A program made the position numbers and the translations under genes. Source: Streptomyces sp. 11x1 (GTDB lineage Bacteria; Actinomycetota; Actinomycetes; Streptomycetales; Streptomycetaceae). Taken from it: DNA of 64,000 nt. A model generated the notes under the pieces. That model saw nothing but the letters and a program-made list of their open reading frames with translations, had not been told where the DNA came from and searched no databases. Shown piece after piece: positions 46,407-56,835 of the stretch; positions within the stretch are counted from its first letter, which is position 1, and every line of letters starts with the position of its first letter. Location of the stretch: contig NZ_CP122458.1 of the NCBI RefSeq assembly GCF_032598905.1, positions 4,030,001-4,094,000 on the forward strand. The letters are read 5' to 3'.

Positions 46407-48254
46407 ATGTGCGGAATCGTGGGATACGTCGGCTCGCAGTCCGCCCTCGACGTGGTCCTCGCCGGACTGAAGCGGCTGGAGTACCGCGGGTACGACTCCG
46501 CCGGCGTGGCGGTGCTCGCCGACGGGGGCCTCGCCGCCGCGAAGAAGGCCGGAAAACTGGTCAACCTGGAGAAAGAGCTGGTCGGCCGCCCACTGCCGAC
46601 CGGGTCGACCGGCCTCGGCCACACCCGCTGGGCCACCCACGGCGGCCCCACGGACGCCAACGCCCACCCGCACCTCGACAACGCGGGCCGGGTCGCCGTC
46701 GTCCACAACGGCATCATCGAGAACTTCGCCGCGCTGCGCGCCGAACTGGCCGAGCGGGGCCACACCCTCACCTCCGAGACGGACACCGAGGTCGTCGCCC
46801 ACCTCCTCGCGGAGGAGTTCTCCTCCTGCGACGACCTCGCGGAGGCGATGCGGCTGGTGTGCCGCCGTCTGGAGGGCGCGTTCACCCTGGTCGCGGTGCA
46901 CGCGGACGCGCCGGACGTGGTCGTGGGCGCCCGCCGCAACTCGCCCCTGGTGGTCGGCGTCGGCGAGGGCGAGGCCTTCCTCGCGTCGGACGTGGCCGCT
47001 TTCATCGCCCACACCCGCTCGGCGATCGAGCTGGGCCAGGACCAGGTGGTCGAACTGCGCCGCGACGGTGTGACGGTGACCACCTTCGACGGCCGCCCCG
47101 CCGACGTCCGCTCGTACCACGTCGACTGGGACGCGTCGGCGGCGGAGAAGGGCGGCTACGACTACTTCATGCTCAAGGAGATCGCCGAGCAGCCCAAGGC
47201 CGTCGCCGACACGCTGCTCGGCCGGATCGACGCGGCGGGCTCGCTGTCCCTGGACGAGGTCCGCATCCCCGACCGGGAACTGCGCGAGCTGGACAAGGTG
47301 GTCATCGTGGCGTGCGGTACGGCGTTCCACGCGGGCCTCATCGCCAAGTACGCCATCGAGCACTGGACCCGTATCCCGTGCGAGGTGGAGCTGGCCAGCG
47401 AGTTCCGTTACCGGGACCCGATCCTCGGCCCCCGCACCCTGGTCATCGCCATCTCCCAGTCCGGCGAGACCATGGACACGCTGATGGCGCTGCGCCACGC
47501 CCGCGAACAGGGCGCCCGGGTCCTCGCCATCTGCAACACCAACGGCTCGACGATCCCCCGCGAGTCCGACGCGGTCCTCTACACCCACGCGGGCCCCGAG
47601 GTGGCGGTCGCCTCGACGAAGGCGTTCCTCACCCAGCTGGTGGCGTGCTACCTGGTGGCGCTGTATCTCGGTCAGGTACGGGGCACCAAGTGGGGCGACG
47701 AGATCCGCGCCGTGATCCGCGACCTCTCCCGGATCTCGTGCGAGGTGGAGCGGGTGCTCGAAACGATGGAGCCGGTACGGGAGTTGGCCCGCACCCTGGC
47801 CGACAAGAACACGGTGCTGTTCCTGGGCCGCCACGTCGGGTATCCGGTCGCCCTGGAAGGCGCCCTGAAACTCAAGGAGTTGGCCTACATGCACGCGGAG
47901 GGCTTCGCGGCGGGCGAGCTGAAGCACGGTCCGATCGCCCTGATCGAGGAGGACCTCCCGGTGGTCGTCGTGGTCCCCTCCCCGGCGGGCCGCTCCCTCC
48001 TCCACGACAAGATCGTCTCCAACATCCAGGAGATCCGCGCGCGGGGCGCCCGCACGATCGTCATCGCGGAGGAGGGCGACGAGGCGGTCGTCCCCTACGC
48101 CGACCACCTGATCCGCGTCCCGGCGACCCCGACGCTCCTCCAGCCCCTGGTCGCCACGGTCCCTCTCCAGGTCTTCGCCTGCGAACTGGCCACGGCCCGC
48201 GGCAACGAGGTGGACCAGCCGCGCAACCTGGCGAAGTCGGTGACGGTGGAATGA
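46407..48254 (+). CDS. glmS: Glutamine-fructose-6-phosphate aminotransferase (isomerizing)
   Basis: 615 residues. The glutaminase domain starts MCGIVGYVG with Cys2 as nucleophile; two SIS domains follow (VACGTAFHAGLIAKY; ISQSGETMDTLMAL; VASTKAF) and the C-terminus ends NEVDQPRNLAKSVTVE, which is standard. It makes glucosamine-6-phosphate, feeding glmM, also in this window. No glmS ribozyme-like structure was noticed upstream. Confidence 0.97.
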   Translation: MCGIVGYVGSQSALDVVLAGLKRLEYRGYDSAGVAVLADGGLAAAKKAGKLVNLEKELVGRPLPTGSTGLGHTRWATHGGPTDANAHPHLDNAGRVAVVHNGIIENFAALRAELAERGHTLTSETDTEVVAHLLAEEFSSCDDLAEAMRLVCRRLEGAFTLVAVHADAPDVVVGARRNSPLVVGVGEGEAFLASDVAAFIAHTRSAIELGQDQVVELRRDGVTVTTFDGRPADVRSYHVDWDASAAEKGGYDYFMLKEIAEQPKAVADTLLGRIDAAGSLSLDEVRIPDRELRELDKVVIVACGTAFHAGLIAKYAIEHWTRIPCEVELASEFRYRDPILGPRTLVIAISQSGETMDTLMALRHAREQGARVLAICNTNGSTIPRESDAVLYTHAGPEVAVASTKAFLTQLVACYLVALYLGQVRGTKWGDEIRAVIRDLSRISCEVERVLETMEPVRELARTLADKNTVLFLGRHVGYPVALEGALKLKELAYMHAEGFAAGELKHGPIALIEEDLPVVVVVPSPAGRSLLHDKIVSNIQEIRARGARTIVIAEEGDEAVVPYADHLIRVPATPTLLQPLVATVPLQVFACELATARGNEVDQPRNLAKSVTVE

Positions 48255-48293
48255 GCGACCGCGGCCCGCGCCGCTGGGGCTAGGGTGCGGATC

Positions 48294-48665
48294 ATGCCCA
48301 TCATCGGAGTCGGCATCGACGTCGCCGAGATCGACCGCTTCCGTGCCTCGCTGGAGCGCACGCCCAGCATGGCCGACCGCCTCTTCCTCCCCAGCGAACT
48401 GCTCCTCCCCAGCGGCGAACGCCGGGGCATCGCCTCCCTGGCGGCCCGGTTCGCAGCGAAGGAGGCCCTCGCCAAGGCCCTCGGCGCGCCGAGCGGCCTG
48501 CGCTGGACCGACGCGGAGGTGTACGTCGAGCCGTCCGGCCAGCCCCGTCTCCGCGTCACCGGCACGGTCGCGTCCCGCGCCTCCGAACTGGGCGTCCAGT
48601 CCTGGCACATCTCCCTGAGCCACGACGCGGGCGTGGCCTCGGCGGTGGTGATCGCGGAGGGGTAG
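48294..48665 (+). CDS. acpS: Holo-[acyl-carrier-protein] synthase
   Basis: 123 residues. It attaches 4'-phosphopantetheine from CoA to [21 protein letters not shown] and [12 protein letters not shown] carry the metal-binding Asp and Glu; [20 protein letters not shown] ends the protein. Start ATG 48294 rather than GTG 48285. It is 39 bp after glmS, and followed after a 386-bp gap by nnrD. Confidence 0.95.
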   Translation: MPIIGVGIDVAEIDRFRASLERTPSMADRLFLPSELLLPSGERRGIASLAARFAAKEALAKALGAPSGLRWTDAEVYVEPSGQPRLRVTGTVASRASELGVQSWHISLSHDAGVASAVVIAEG

Positions 48666-48675
48666 GGGAAGTGAC

Positions 48676-48767
48676 GGCGCCTCACAGCTCGGGGTGCGTC
48701 ATGGGCGCCTCATGGCTCGGGGGTGCGCCTCAGGGGCGCCTCACGGCTCGGGGGTGCGCGTCATCGG
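48676..48767. repeat. Tandem repeat of about 30 bp downstream of acpS
   Basis: Three units beginning GGCGCCTCA at 48676, 48704 and 48735, each followed by a CTCGGGGGTGCG-type core (the first with one G fewer). The 48666-49051 gap otherwise holds only the dispersed element and a hairpin (about 48823-48841). Confidence 0.75.
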
Positions 48768-48792
48768 GCGGCTGTGGACCGTCCGTGGCTGA

Positions 48793-48814
48793 TCGCGCAG
48801 TTCCCCGCGCCCCT
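48793..48814 (-). repeat. Dispersed element copy C
   Basis: Same element, sense orientation plus, 128 nt after the acpS stop. The perfect hairpin GGCAGGGC-TTC-GCCCTGCC follows a few bases on. Confidence 0.85.
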
Positions 48815-49051
48815 GAAAGGCAGGGCTTCGCCCTGCCACCGCCCGCCCCCTCCCCCCTGCGGGCAATCGTGCCGCTGGGGCGATGGGAGCACCTCCCGCT
48901 CGCGCGAAGCCGAGAGTGGGGGAGGGTGGGCGCAGGCGGCGCCTCGTAACCGCCGAGCAGCGGACCCCACCCCCGCCCAGCGACAGCAGAGGGCACCCGA
49001 GAACCCCCGGCCCACCCCCAGCCGCCCCCAAGAACAAGGCACACTCATCGC

Positions 49052-50491
49052 ATGCGCTCAGCCCACCGCGTAGAAACCGTCCGCACAGCCGAACGCACCC
49101 TCATGGCCCGCCTCCCCGACGGCGCCCTGATGCAACGCGCCGCCGCCGGCCTGGCCACCGCCTGCGCCGACCTCCTCGGCCGGGTCTACGGCACCCGCGT
49201 CGTCGTCCTCACCGGCAGCGGCGACAACGGCGGCGACGCCCTGTACGCCGCCGCCCGCCTGGCAAGGCGAGGCGCGGGCGTCACCGCCGTACTCCTCGCC
49301 CCCGACCGCACCCACCCCGCCGCCCTGACGGCCCTGCGCCGAGCGGGCGGCACCGTGCTCCCGCCCCACGAGGCGGCCCACGCCATCCACCGGGCCGACC
49401 TGATCCTGGACGGCATCGTCGGCATCGGCGGCAAGGGCGGCCTCCGCCCCGACGCCGCGCCGCTCGCCGAACTCGCCGCCACCGCACGGGCGCTGGTCGT
49501 CGCCGTCGACCTCCCGTCCGGCATCGAGCCCGACACCGGCGAGGTGCACGGCGCAGCCGTCCGCGCCGACCTCACCGTGACCTTCGGGACCCACAAACCG
49601 GGCCTTTTCATCGACCCGGCCCGCGAGTACGCCGGGTCGGTCCGTCTGATCGACATCGGCCTGGCGGAGACGCTCCCGCCCACCCCGGCCCTGGAGTCCC
49701 TCCAGCACGCCGACGTGGCCGCCCTCCTCCCCCGCCCCACCGGCGAGAGCGACAAGTACCGCAGGGGAGTCGTGGGCATCGCGGCGGGCTCGTCCCGCTA
49801 CCCGGGCGCGGCGGTCCTCGCGGTCGCGGGCGCCCTGCGGGGCGGCGCGGGCGCCGTCCGCTACGTGGGCGCCGCCACCGAAGCGGTCCTCGCTCGCTAC
49901 CCGGAGACTCTCGTGTCGAACACGGGCCCGAAGAAGGCGGGCCGGGTCCAGGCCTGGGTCGCGGGCCCCGGCGCGGGCGACGACCCGGCGCCGGTCGCCG
50001 AGGCCCTGGCCTCGGACGTCCCGGTTCTGCTGGACGCGGACGGCCTCCGCCTGGCCGACCGCGACACGGTCCGCACCCGCAGGGCCCCGACCCTGATGAC
50101 CCCGCACGCGGGTGAGGCGGCCGCGCTCCTGGGCATCACCCGGGAGGAGGTCGAGTCCGCCCGCCTCACCGCCGTACGCGACCTGGCCCGCGCCTACGAC
50201 GCCACGGTGCTCCTCAAAGGCTCCACCACCCTCGTCGCCGGCCCGGACCCCGCATCCCCGGTCCGCGCCAACCCCACCGGCACCCCGTGGCTGGCGACGG
50301 CGGGCAGCGGCGACGTCCTCTCGGGCCTGGCCGGCTCCCTCCTGGCAGCCGGCCTCTCCCCCCTGGACGCGGCGAGCACGGCGGCCTACCTCCACGGCCT
50401 GGCGGGCCGCTACGCCGCGAACGGCGCCCCGACAGGAGCCCACGACGTCGCGGAGTCGATCCCGACGGCCTGGCGGGACGTCACCTCCTGA
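49052..50491 (+). CDS. nnrD: Bifunctional NAD(P)H-hydrate epimerase / ADP-dependent dehydratase
   Basis: 479 residues. The N-terminal YjeF epimerase domain (about 1-215, VLTGSGDNGGDALYAA) is fused to a ribokinase-like dehydratase domain (about 225-475, GVVGIAAGSSRYPGAA; ATAGSGDVLSGLAGSLLA). It repairs damaged hydrated NAD(P)H. The length and order match actinobacterial fused NnrE/NnrD proteins. Confidence 0.94.
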   Translation: MRSAHRVETVRTAERTLMARLPDGALMQRAAAGLATACADLLGRVYGTRVVVLTGSGDNGGDALYAAARLARRGAGVTAVLLAPDRTHPAALTALRRAGGTVLPPHEAAHAIHRADLILDGIVGIGGKGGLRPDAAPLAELAATARALVVAVDLPSGIEPDTGEVHGAAVRADLTVTFGTHKPGLFIDPAREYAGSVRLIDIGLAETLPPTPALESLQHADVAALLPRPTGESDKYRRGVVGIAAGSSRYPGAAVLAVAGALRGGAGAVRYVGAATEAVLARYPETLVSNTGPKKAGRVQAWVAGPGAGDDPAPVAEALASDVPVLLDADGLRLADRDTVRTRRAPTLMTPHAGEAAALLGITREEVESARLTAVRDLARAYDATVLLKGSTTLVAGPDPASPVRANPTGTPWLATAGSGDVLSGLAGSLLAAGLSPLDAASTAAYLHGLAGRYAANGAPTGAHDVAESIPTAWRDVTS

Positions 50492-50536
50492 CCCCCACCC
50501 ACCCCACGACCACCCCACCCGCCCCACCCACGAGAT

Positions 50537-50779
50537 TCACTCCCCCTCCTCGATCCGGTCGATCGCCTCCCGCACCATCCCCAGATACTCGACCTCCTCG
50601 CACCGCGGCTTACTGCCCATCCGGTACATGTCGATCGCGTCATCGAGGTGCTCGCCCAGATCCTCGTCCGGCAGGTCCGCCGAGAGCTCGCTGCACACCC
50701 GTCCGGCGAGCTCCGCATCACCGCGCGTAGACCCCCGTCGAACGGCGCCCCGTAATGTCAGGCGCCTGCCGAAAGCCAT
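50537..50779 (-). CDS. Hypothetical 80-residue protein
   Basis: It opens MAFGRRLTLRGAVRRGSTRG, is acidic in its second half (SADLPDEDLGEHLDDAIDMY), and ends EAIDRIEEGE. No family is recognised. G-rich sequence before the ATG could serve as ribosome site. It is convergent with nnrD and divergent from coaA. Confidence 0.65.
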   Translation of the reverse strand: MAFGRRLTLRGAVRRGSTRGDAELAGRVCSELSADLPDEDLGEHLDDAIDMYRMGSKPRCEEVEYLGMVREAIDRIEEGE

Positions 50780-50985
50780 CCCAATCCCCCATTTCCCCCT
50801 GGCCGACCGGGAGGCGGCTCCCTCCCGACCGCCCGGACGCTAGTCCTCCCCCCACCCGAGGTCCATACCTTCGTCACAGTTCACGCACGGCGAAGGGAGA
50901 ACGCCCCACCGCGCCCCCGCCCGGCGTGACGGAACCCACCGGCCCCCGCCCCGCCACCCCGTTCAAAGTCCGTTAACAATGGACT

Positions 50986-51975
50986 GTGATCTCACCGGTC
51001 TCCTCGTTGCCGCGGAGCGCCCACCGGCCCAGGCCGGAGGCGACTCCCTACGTCGACCTCACCCGTGCCGAGTGGAGCGCGCTGCGCGAAAAGACGCCGC
51101 TCCCGCTGAACGCCGAGGAGGTCGAGAAGCTGCGCGGTCTGGGCGATGTCATCGACCTCGACGAGGTACGGGACATCTATCTGCCGCTGTCCCGGCTCCT
51201 CAACCTCTACGTGGGCGCCACCGACGGCCTGCGCGGCGCCCTGAACACCTTCCTGGGTGAGCAGGGCTCCCAGTCCGGCACCCCGTTCGTCATAGGCGTC
51301 GCCGGCTCCGTGGCCGTCGGCAAGTCGACGGTCGCCCGCCTCCTCCAGGCCCTCCTGGCCCGCTGGCCCGAACACCCGCGCGTGGAACTGGTCACCACCG
51401 ACGGCTTCCTGCTCCCCATGAAGGACCTCCAGGAACGCGGCCTGGTCTCCCGCAAGGGCTTCCCCGAGTCGTACGACCGCCGGGCCCTGACTCGTTTCGT
51501 CGCCGACATCAAGGCCGGCAAGGACGAGGTGACGGCCCCCGTCTACTCCCACCTCATCTACGACATCGTCCCCGACCGGAAGCTGACGGTCCGCCGCCCC
51601 CACATCCTCATCGTCGAGGGCCTGAACGTCCTCCAGCCCGCCCTCCCCGGCCAGGACGGCCGCACCCGCGTCGGTCTCGCCGACTACTTCGACTTCAGCG
51701 TCTACGTCGACGCCTCCGCCGACGACATCGAGCGCTGGTACCTCAACCGTTTCAAGAAGCTCCGCCAGACCGCGTTCCAGAACCCCGACTCGTACTTCCG
51801 CAAGTACACCCAGGTCTCCGAGGACGACGCCCTCGACTACGCCCGCACCCTCTGGCGCACCATCAACAAGCCCAACCTGGTGGAGAACATCGCCCCCACC
51901 CGCGGCCGCGCCACCCTCATCATCCGCAAGGGCGCCGACCACAAGGTCCGCCGCCTCAGCCTGCGCAAGCTGTAG
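50986..51975 (+). CDS. coaA: Pantothenate kinase, type I
   Basis: 329 residues. It performs the first step of coenzyme A synthesis. The P-loop is [32 protein letters not shown] and YDIVPD are characteristic. The start is GTG 50986. Its product pathway supplies CoA for AcpS, encoded 2.3 kb away. A DUF389 relic follows. Confidence 0.96.
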   Translation: MISPVSSLPRSAHRPRPEATPYVDLTRAEWSALREKTPLPLNAEEVEKLRGLGDVIDLDEVRDIYLPLSRLLNLYVGATDGLRGALNTFLGEQGSQSGTPFVIGVAGSVAVGKSTVARLLQALLARWPEHPRVELVTTDGFLLPMKDLQERGLVSRKGFPESYDRRALTRFVADIKAGKDEVTAPVYSHLIYDIVPDRKLTVRRPHILIVEGLNVLQPALPGQDGRTRVGLADYFDFSVYVDASADDIERWYLNRFKKLRQTAFQNPDSYFRKYTQVSEDDALDYARTLWRTINKPNLVENIAPTRGRATLIIRKGADHKVRRLSLRKL

Positions 51976-52037
51976 GGGGTGTTCGGGCAGTTCCTCGCCC
52001 CGTCTTCGGCCCCGGCTGCCCCGGACACCCTGCGGGC

Positions 52038-52414
52038 ATGCCGCATCTGCGCCTGATCACCCCGGCCGACCGGACCGAGAACGTGGTGCGCCTGACCGAG
52101 GGCACGTTCGGGTGCACCCACCTCGTCGTCGTACCGGGTGCCGCCCGCGACCCCGCCGGAGAGTCGTGGCGGTCCTGGCGGGCATCGCCGGCACGCTCTC
52201 CCTGACCTCGGCCAAGTCCGGAGCCCTGGTGGGCGTGGCCATCTCGGTCACCACGGTCCCGGCCGCCGCGAACGCGGCGGTGGCCCTGGCCTACGGCGAC
52301 ACGAAGCAGACGGTGGGCTCCACGGAGCAACTGCTCCTCAACCTCCTGGGCATCCTCCTGGCAGGCACCTTCACCCTGCTCCTCCAGAAGTGGCTGCGGT
52401 CCAAGCCCCGATAG
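52038..52414 (+). pseudogene. Relic of a DUF389 membrane protein (internal deletion and frameshift)
   Basis: ATG 52038 reads MPHLRLITPADRTENVVRL and THLVVVPGAARDP, the N-terminal domain of DUF389 proteins. From about 52164 another frame continues the C-terminal membrane part: GTLSLTSAKSGALVGV, TTVPAAANAAVALAYG and LLLNLLGILLAGTFTLL. About half the normal protein, including several membrane helices, is missing at the junction, and the two parts are out of frame. Confidence 0.8.
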
Positions 52415-52435
52415 GGGCGCGGGGAACTGCGCGAC
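52413..52435 (+). repeat. Dispersed element copy D
   Basis: Same element overlapping the stop of the DUF389 relic. In sense orientation it lies 69 nt past the glmM stop and ends in a GCCCC-TATC-GGGGC hairpin. Confidence 0.85.
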
Positions 52436-52503
52436 CAGCCACGGCAAACCCGCAGCCCGCACCACACAGAACCCCACGCCCCTACCCGGAACGAACCCCG
52501 GCC

Positions 52504-53859
52504 CTACCCGAGCGCCGACTTCACCACATCGGCCAACCGCCCGGCAACAGCCCGAGCCTGCTCGATATCGGCCGCCTCCACCATCACCCGCACCAGCGGC
52601 TCGGTCCCGGAAGGCCGCAGCAACACCCGCCCCGTGGAACCCAGTTCGGCCTCGGCCTCCCCCACCGCCGCCGCCAGCTCCGGGGACGTGGACACTCGCG
52701 ACCGGTCCACGTCCGGCACATTGACGAGCACCTGCGGCAGCCGCTCCATCACCCCGGCCAACTCCTGGAGCGTACGCCCGGTCTGCGCGACCCGCGCCGC
52801 CAGCAGCAGCCCCGTCAGCGTGCCGTCACCCGTCGTCGCGTGGTCGGAGATGATCACGTGCCCGGACTGCTCGCCCCCGAGCGCGTACCCGTGCTCCTTC
52901 ATCTCCTCCAGCACGTACCGGTCGCCGACCGCGGCCTGCACCAGCCGCAGCCCCTCCCGCTCCAGCGCCAGCTTGAACCCGAGGTTGGACATCACAGTGG
53001 CGACCACGGTGTCGGACCGCAGCACGCCGCGCTCCCGCATGGCCAGGGCGAGAACGGCGAGGATCTGGTCGCCGTCGACCTCGTTGCCCTCGTGGTCCAC
53101 GGCCAGGCACCGGTCCGCGTCCCCGTCGTGCGCGATCCCGAGGTGCGCCCCGTGCTCCAGGACGGCGGCCTTCAGCGGCCCGAGGTGCGTCGACCCGCAC
53201 CCGTCGTTGATGTTGAGCCCGTCCGGCTCGGCCCCGATCGTGACGATCTCGGCGCCGGCGCGGGTGAACGCCTCCGGCGAGACCCCGGCGGCGGCGCCGT
53301 GCGCCTCGTCGAGGACGATCTTCAGGCCGTCGAGCCGGTTGGGGAGGGCCGAGAGCAGGTGCTCGACGTACTGCCCGAAGCCGTCGTAGGACCGGACGCG
53401 CCCGACGCCCGCACCTGTGGGCCGCTCCCAGGGAGCCCCGGTGCGGTGCTCCTCGTAGACGCCCTCGATCTTGTCCTCCAGCTCGTCCGCGAGCTTGTGC
53501 CCGCCGCGGGCGAAGAACTTGACGCCGTTGTCCGGCATGGCGTTGTGGCTGGCGGACAGCATCACACCGAGGTCGGCGCCCAGCTCGCCGGTGAGGAACG
53601 CCACCGCGGGGGTGGGCAGCACACCGACACGCAGCACGTCGACGCCCGCGCTGGCGAGGCCCGCCACGACGGCCGCCTCCAGGAACTCCCCGGACGCTCG
53701 CGGATCCCGCCCGACCACCGCCACCGGCTTGTGGCCCTCGAACGTTCCCGCCTCGGCGAGTACGTGTGCCGCCGCGACGGAGAGTCCGAGCGCGAGCTCG
53801 GCCGTCAGATCCGCGTTGGCGACACCGCGCACGCCGTCCGTGCCGAAGAGTCGTCCCAC
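52504..53859 (-). CDS. glmM: Phosphoglucosamine mutase
   Basis: 451 residues. It converts glucosamine-6-phosphate (GlmS product) to glucosamine-1-phosphate. [15 protein letters not shown] opens it; the phosphorylated Ser is in [15 protein letters not shown], the Mg2+ loop is DGDADR, and the phosphate-binding loop [12 protein letters not shown] is near the end. Downstream of rpsI/rplM on the same strand, separated by a hairpin. Confidence 0.97.
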   Translation of the reverse strand: MGRLFGTDGVRGVANADLTAELALGLSVAAAHVLAEAGTFEGHKPVAVVGRDPRASGEFLEAAVVAGLASAGVDVLRVGVLPTPAVAFLTGELGADLGVMLSASHNAMPDNGVKFFARGGHKLADELEDKIEGVYEEHRTGAPWERPTGAGVGRVRSYDGFGQYVEHLLSALPNRLDGLKIVLDEAHGAAAGVSPEAFTRAGAEIVTIGAEPDGLNINDGCGSTHLGPLKAAVLEHGAHLGIAHDGDADRCLAVDHEGNEVDGDQILAVLALAMRERGVLRSDTVVATVMSNLGFKLALEREGLRLVQAAVGDRYVLEEMKEHGYALGGEQSGHVIISDHATTGDGTLTGLLLAARVAQTGRTLQELAGVMERLPQVLVNVPDVDRSRVSTSPELAAAVGEAEAELGSTGRVLLRPSGTEPLVRVMVEAADIEQARAVAGRLADVVKSALG

Positions 53860-54039
53860 TGTGGTGTCCTCCGAAATTGCTCAGAATGTGCGGCTCGTAC
53901 TGATGGTCACGAGTGTCCCGGCATTCCCCTGACCAAGTACATCCCCTGAGACTGTCCTCCCCCGTTCGGGGTTGTACCGACAGTCTGTGTATAAGCCTGC
54001 GATGAAGGGACGCGTGCTGGTACGCCCTGCCAAGCAAAC

Positions 54040-54073
54040 CGCCCCGGCGGCACGAATACGTGCCACCGGGGCG
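54040..54073 (-). terminator. Terminator hairpin after rpsI
   Basis: CGCCCCGG and GGCACG pair with CGTGCC and CCGGGGCG around an AATA loop, with one unpaired base on each side; followed on the minus strand by GTTTGCTT. It lies 53 bases past the rpsI stop. Confidence 0.65.
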
Positions 54074-54125
54074 ATACGCGCAATGCGCGACGCACGCGGA
54101 TCGCGCCCAGCGGCGCGAGCGCGAT

Positions 54126-54638
54126 CTAGCGCTTGCTGTACTGCGGAGCCTTGCGGGCCTTCTTCAGACCGGCCTTCTTGCGCTCGACCGCACGGTCGTC
54201 GCGGCGGAGGAAGCCGGCCTTCTTGAGGGCGCCACGGTTGTTGTCGACGTCGGCCTCGTTCAGCGCGCGGGCGACACCGAGACGGAGCGCACCGGCCTGA
54301 CCGGAGACACCGCCACCGGAGATGCGGGCGATGACGTCGTAGCGGCCCTCGAGCTCCAGCACCTTGAAGGGCTCGTTGACTTCCTGCTGGTGCACCTTGT
54401 TGGGGAAGTAGTCCTCAAGGGTGCGACCGTTGATCTTCCACTTGCCGGAACCCGGGACGATCCGGACGCGGGCGATGGCGTTCTTGCGACGGCCCAGGCC
54501 GGCGGCCGGCTGCGGGTCGCCGAAGCGGGAGGCCATGGACTCGGAGGTGTACTCGCCCTCGACGGGGACGTCCGACTCCGTGGTGTAGCTGTCGATGTCA
54601 AGCTCTTCGAGCGGCTGCTCGGCAGTGGTCTCGGCCAC
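54126..54638 (-). CDS. rpsI: 30S ribosomal protein S9
   Basis: 170 residues. A variable acidic N-terminal extension of about 40 residues precedes the S9 core ([17 protein letters not shown] to [12 protein letters not shown], whose basic C-terminus reaches the P-site tRNA). GTG start with GAGGAGAA upstream. It follows rplM by 41 bp, the universal rplM-rpsI pair. Confidence 0.97.
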   Translation of the reverse strand: MAETTAEQPLEELDIDSYTTESDVPVEGEYTSESMASRFGDPQPAAGLGRRKNAIARVRIVPGSGKWKINGRTLEDYFPNKVHQQEVNEPFKVLELEGRYDVIARISGGGVSGQAGALRLGVARALNEADVDNNRGALKKAGFLRRDDRAVERKKAGLKKARKAPQYSKR

Positions 54639-54679
54639 GATTCTCCTCAGATCTTTTCTGTTTGGGGGTGTGGCCGGAA

Positions 54680-55123
54680 CTACTGCGCGACCTGGGTGAT
54701 CTCGAACGGCACCGGCTGCTGCGCAGCGTGGGGGTGCTGGTCGCCCGAGTAGACCTTCAGCTTCGAGAGCATCTGACGGCCCAGGGAGTTCTTGGGGATC
54801 ATGCCCTTGATGGCCTTCTCGACGGCCTTCTCGGGGTTCTTCGCCAGCAGCTCGTCGTAACGGACGGAGCGCAGACCACCCGGGTAACCGGAGTGGCGGT
54901 ACGCCAGCTTCTGGGTCTTCTTGTTGCCGGACAGGTGAACCTTGTCGGCGTTGATGATGATGACGAAGTCGCCCATGTCCATGTGAGGGGCATAGGTCGG
55001 CTTGTGCTTGCCGCGGAGGAGGTTCGCCGCAGTGGTAGCCAGACGGCCCAGGACGATGTCCTGTGCGTCGATGACGTGCCACTGGCGAGTCACATCGCCG
55101 GGCTTGGGGCTGTACGTACGCAC
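54680..55123 (-). CDS. rplM: 50S ribosomal protein L13
   Basis: 147 residues. [20 protein letters not shown] opens it, with [18 protein letters not shown] typical. GTG start. It is first of the rplM-rpsI operon. The 55124-55463 gap upstream carries its leader and promoter and that of the divergent secreted-protein gene; no box could be assigned with confidence. Confidence 0.97.
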   Translation of the reverse strand: MRTYSPKPGDVTRQWHVIDAQDIVLGRLATTAANLLRGKHKPTYAPHMDMGDFVIIINADKVHLSGNKKTQKLAYRHSGYPGGLRSVRYDELLAKNPEKAVEKAIKGMIPKNSLGRQMLSKLKVYSGDQHPHAAQQPVPFEITQVAQ

Positions 55124-55463
55124 TTCGCAGCCTTCTTCTTCAGTGGATGGGTGGTGACACATGGCATCACTGAAGCGATCGTGCAGCTGGGGACGACAGT
55201 GCCGGGAACGCTGCCCGTATGCCGCCCACTGGTAACTGCTCCAGGGAACCCGCGTAAGGACTTCTCGCCTGAGAGCGACCAAGCCAATACGCATAACAAT
55301 CGGCAAGAGTACTCGGGCCGCCCCGGACGGGTCAAAACGGCCCCGGGGCCGACCCCCACGGCACCCCTTGATCCACTTCGCCCACGGGTCCGATACGATC
55401 CGGCCCCGCGTGCCGCAAGGCACGCGGTTCAAGCATGCAAGCTGCAAACCACGGGGTTCACAT

Positions 55464-55838
55464 ATGAAGTTTCGCAAGAACGTTGCCGCCGCGATCGTGG
55501 CGGCCGGTGTCGCCCTGACCCTGGGCAGCGCCGGCACGGCGTCCGCGTCGAGCTACTACTCGGTGCCCGGCGGCCAGGTGAAGTTCACGTCCAAGGGCGA
55601 GATCCTGAAGATCTGGGACATGAAGGCGGGCAAGACCGGTCTCTACGTCTCCGTCTACGACGAGTCCGCGAAGAACCCGACGTTCGACACCTGCAACGTC
55701 AAGGGCAAGGGCAAGACCAAGACCTGCGACATGAAGTTCAAGAACGGGCACAAGCTCGACATCGACGTCTTCTCGTACACGAAGCTGAGCGACCACAACT
55801 CGTACAAGCTCGTCGCCAGCTGGAAGGACAAGGCGTAA
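55464..55838 (+). CDS. Small secreted protein of unknown function
   Basis: 124 residues. The signal peptide [20 protein letters not shown] with a likely cut after SAGTASA is followed by a Lys-rich domain of about 95 residues ([34 protein letters not shown] with two Cys that could form a disulfide). No family is recognised. It is divergent from rplM. Confidence 0.85.
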   Translation: MKFRKNVAAAIVAAGVALTLGSAGTASASSYYSVPGGQVKFTSKGEILKIWDMKAGKTGLYVSVYDESAKNPTFDTCNVKGKGKTKTCDMKFKNGHKLDIDVFSYTKLSDHNSYKLVASWKDKA

Positions 55839-55920
55839 CCCGGTACCGAGGAGTAACGCGGTACCAAGGCGTGACCCATAACTGAAGAAGGCCTCCCCTC
55901 GCCCGTCTAAACTGCGGCCC

Positions 55921-56808
55921 ATGAGCTTTGGGCAGGGGGGGTCTCAGTGGAGCCCCGGGGGTTCCCACAATCCGTGGGACAGTCAGTGGAGTTCCTCCAG
56001 TAACCAGACCCCGGACTGGGCGTCACTCGCCGAGCAGTCCGAGACACGCAACAGGCGCCGCAGACTCCTGCTGATCGTCGGCGGTGCCCTCGCCACGGTC
56101 GGCATAGGCGTCGCCGTGGCGATGGCCGTCGTCAACACCGACAACGGGGGCAGCACCACGGCGAACGGCCCGAACAACCCACCGGTCACGGAGGGCATAC
56201 CGAGCGCCAGCGCGAAGACGGACCCGTCGTTCGCACCGACGTCGGCCCCGCCCCCGCTGAACCCGAAGGACTTCATCTCCAGCTCGGGCAAGGACAAGGC
56301 GCCGATCAGCCCGGACATCCTGTTCCCGGGCTCCCAGTTCACCAAGCGCGAGGGTGTCGTCTACCGCAAGGGCGCCACGGCCTCGACGAAGGACTGCGCC
56401 TCGGCCGTGCAGGGCACCCTCGACAAGCTCCTCACGGAGAACGACTGCACCCGCTTCATGCGCGTGACCTACTTCCGGGACAAGGTCGCGACCACCATCG
56501 GCGTCGCCCTGTTCGACACCGAGGCCAAGGCGACCAAGGTCAAGGACGACTGGGACAAGCAGAGCACCATCGTCTCCCTGTCCGGTGACGGCGTCCCCGC
56601 CTTCTGCCGCACGACGGTCTGCCGCACGACCGCCAACTCCTACGGCCGCTACGCCTACTTCACCCTCTCCGGCTTCACCGACGGCAAGGACGTCACGGAG
56701 AAGGACAAGGCCGTCTTCACCGCCGGCGACGACCTCAGCAGCTCCACGTACGGACAGATCCGGCGCCGCGGCGAGACCCAGGCGGCCGCCGCGGCCAACG
56801 GGCAGTAG
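55921..56808 (+). CDS. Single-pass membrane protein of unknown function
   Basis: 295 residues. A Gly/Ser/Trp-rich cytoplasmic segment, a stop-transfer RRRR then membrane helix (about 46-66), a Pro/Ser/Thr linker and an outer domain (ISPDILFPGSQFTKREGVVY to AYFTLSGFTDGKDV) with four Cys (DCAS, DCTR, CRTTVCRTT). It ends 27 bases before the convergent truA stop. Confidence 0.8.
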   Translation: MSFGQGGSQWSPGGSHNPWDSQWSSSSNQTPDWASLAEQSETRNRRRRLLLIVGGALATVGIGVAVAMAVVNTDNGGSTTANGPNNPPVTEGIPSASAKTDPSFAPTSAPPPLNPKDFISSSGKDKAPISPDILFPGSQFTKREGVVYRKGATASTKDCASAVQGTLDKLLTENDCTRFMRVTYFRDKVATTIGVALFDTEAKATKVKDDWDKQSTIVSLSGDGVPAFCRTTVCRTTANSYGRYAYFTLSGFTDGKDVTEKDKAVFTAGDDLSSSTYGQIRRRGETQAAAAANGQ

Positions 56809-56835
56809 CCCGTCGGAACCCCCCGCCGCCCGGGG

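Noticed and set aside
52112..52414. Intact 100-residue membrane protein starting MHPPRRR
   Set aside because: The start lacks a ribosome site and the sequence is the tail of DUF389; better explained as a relic.
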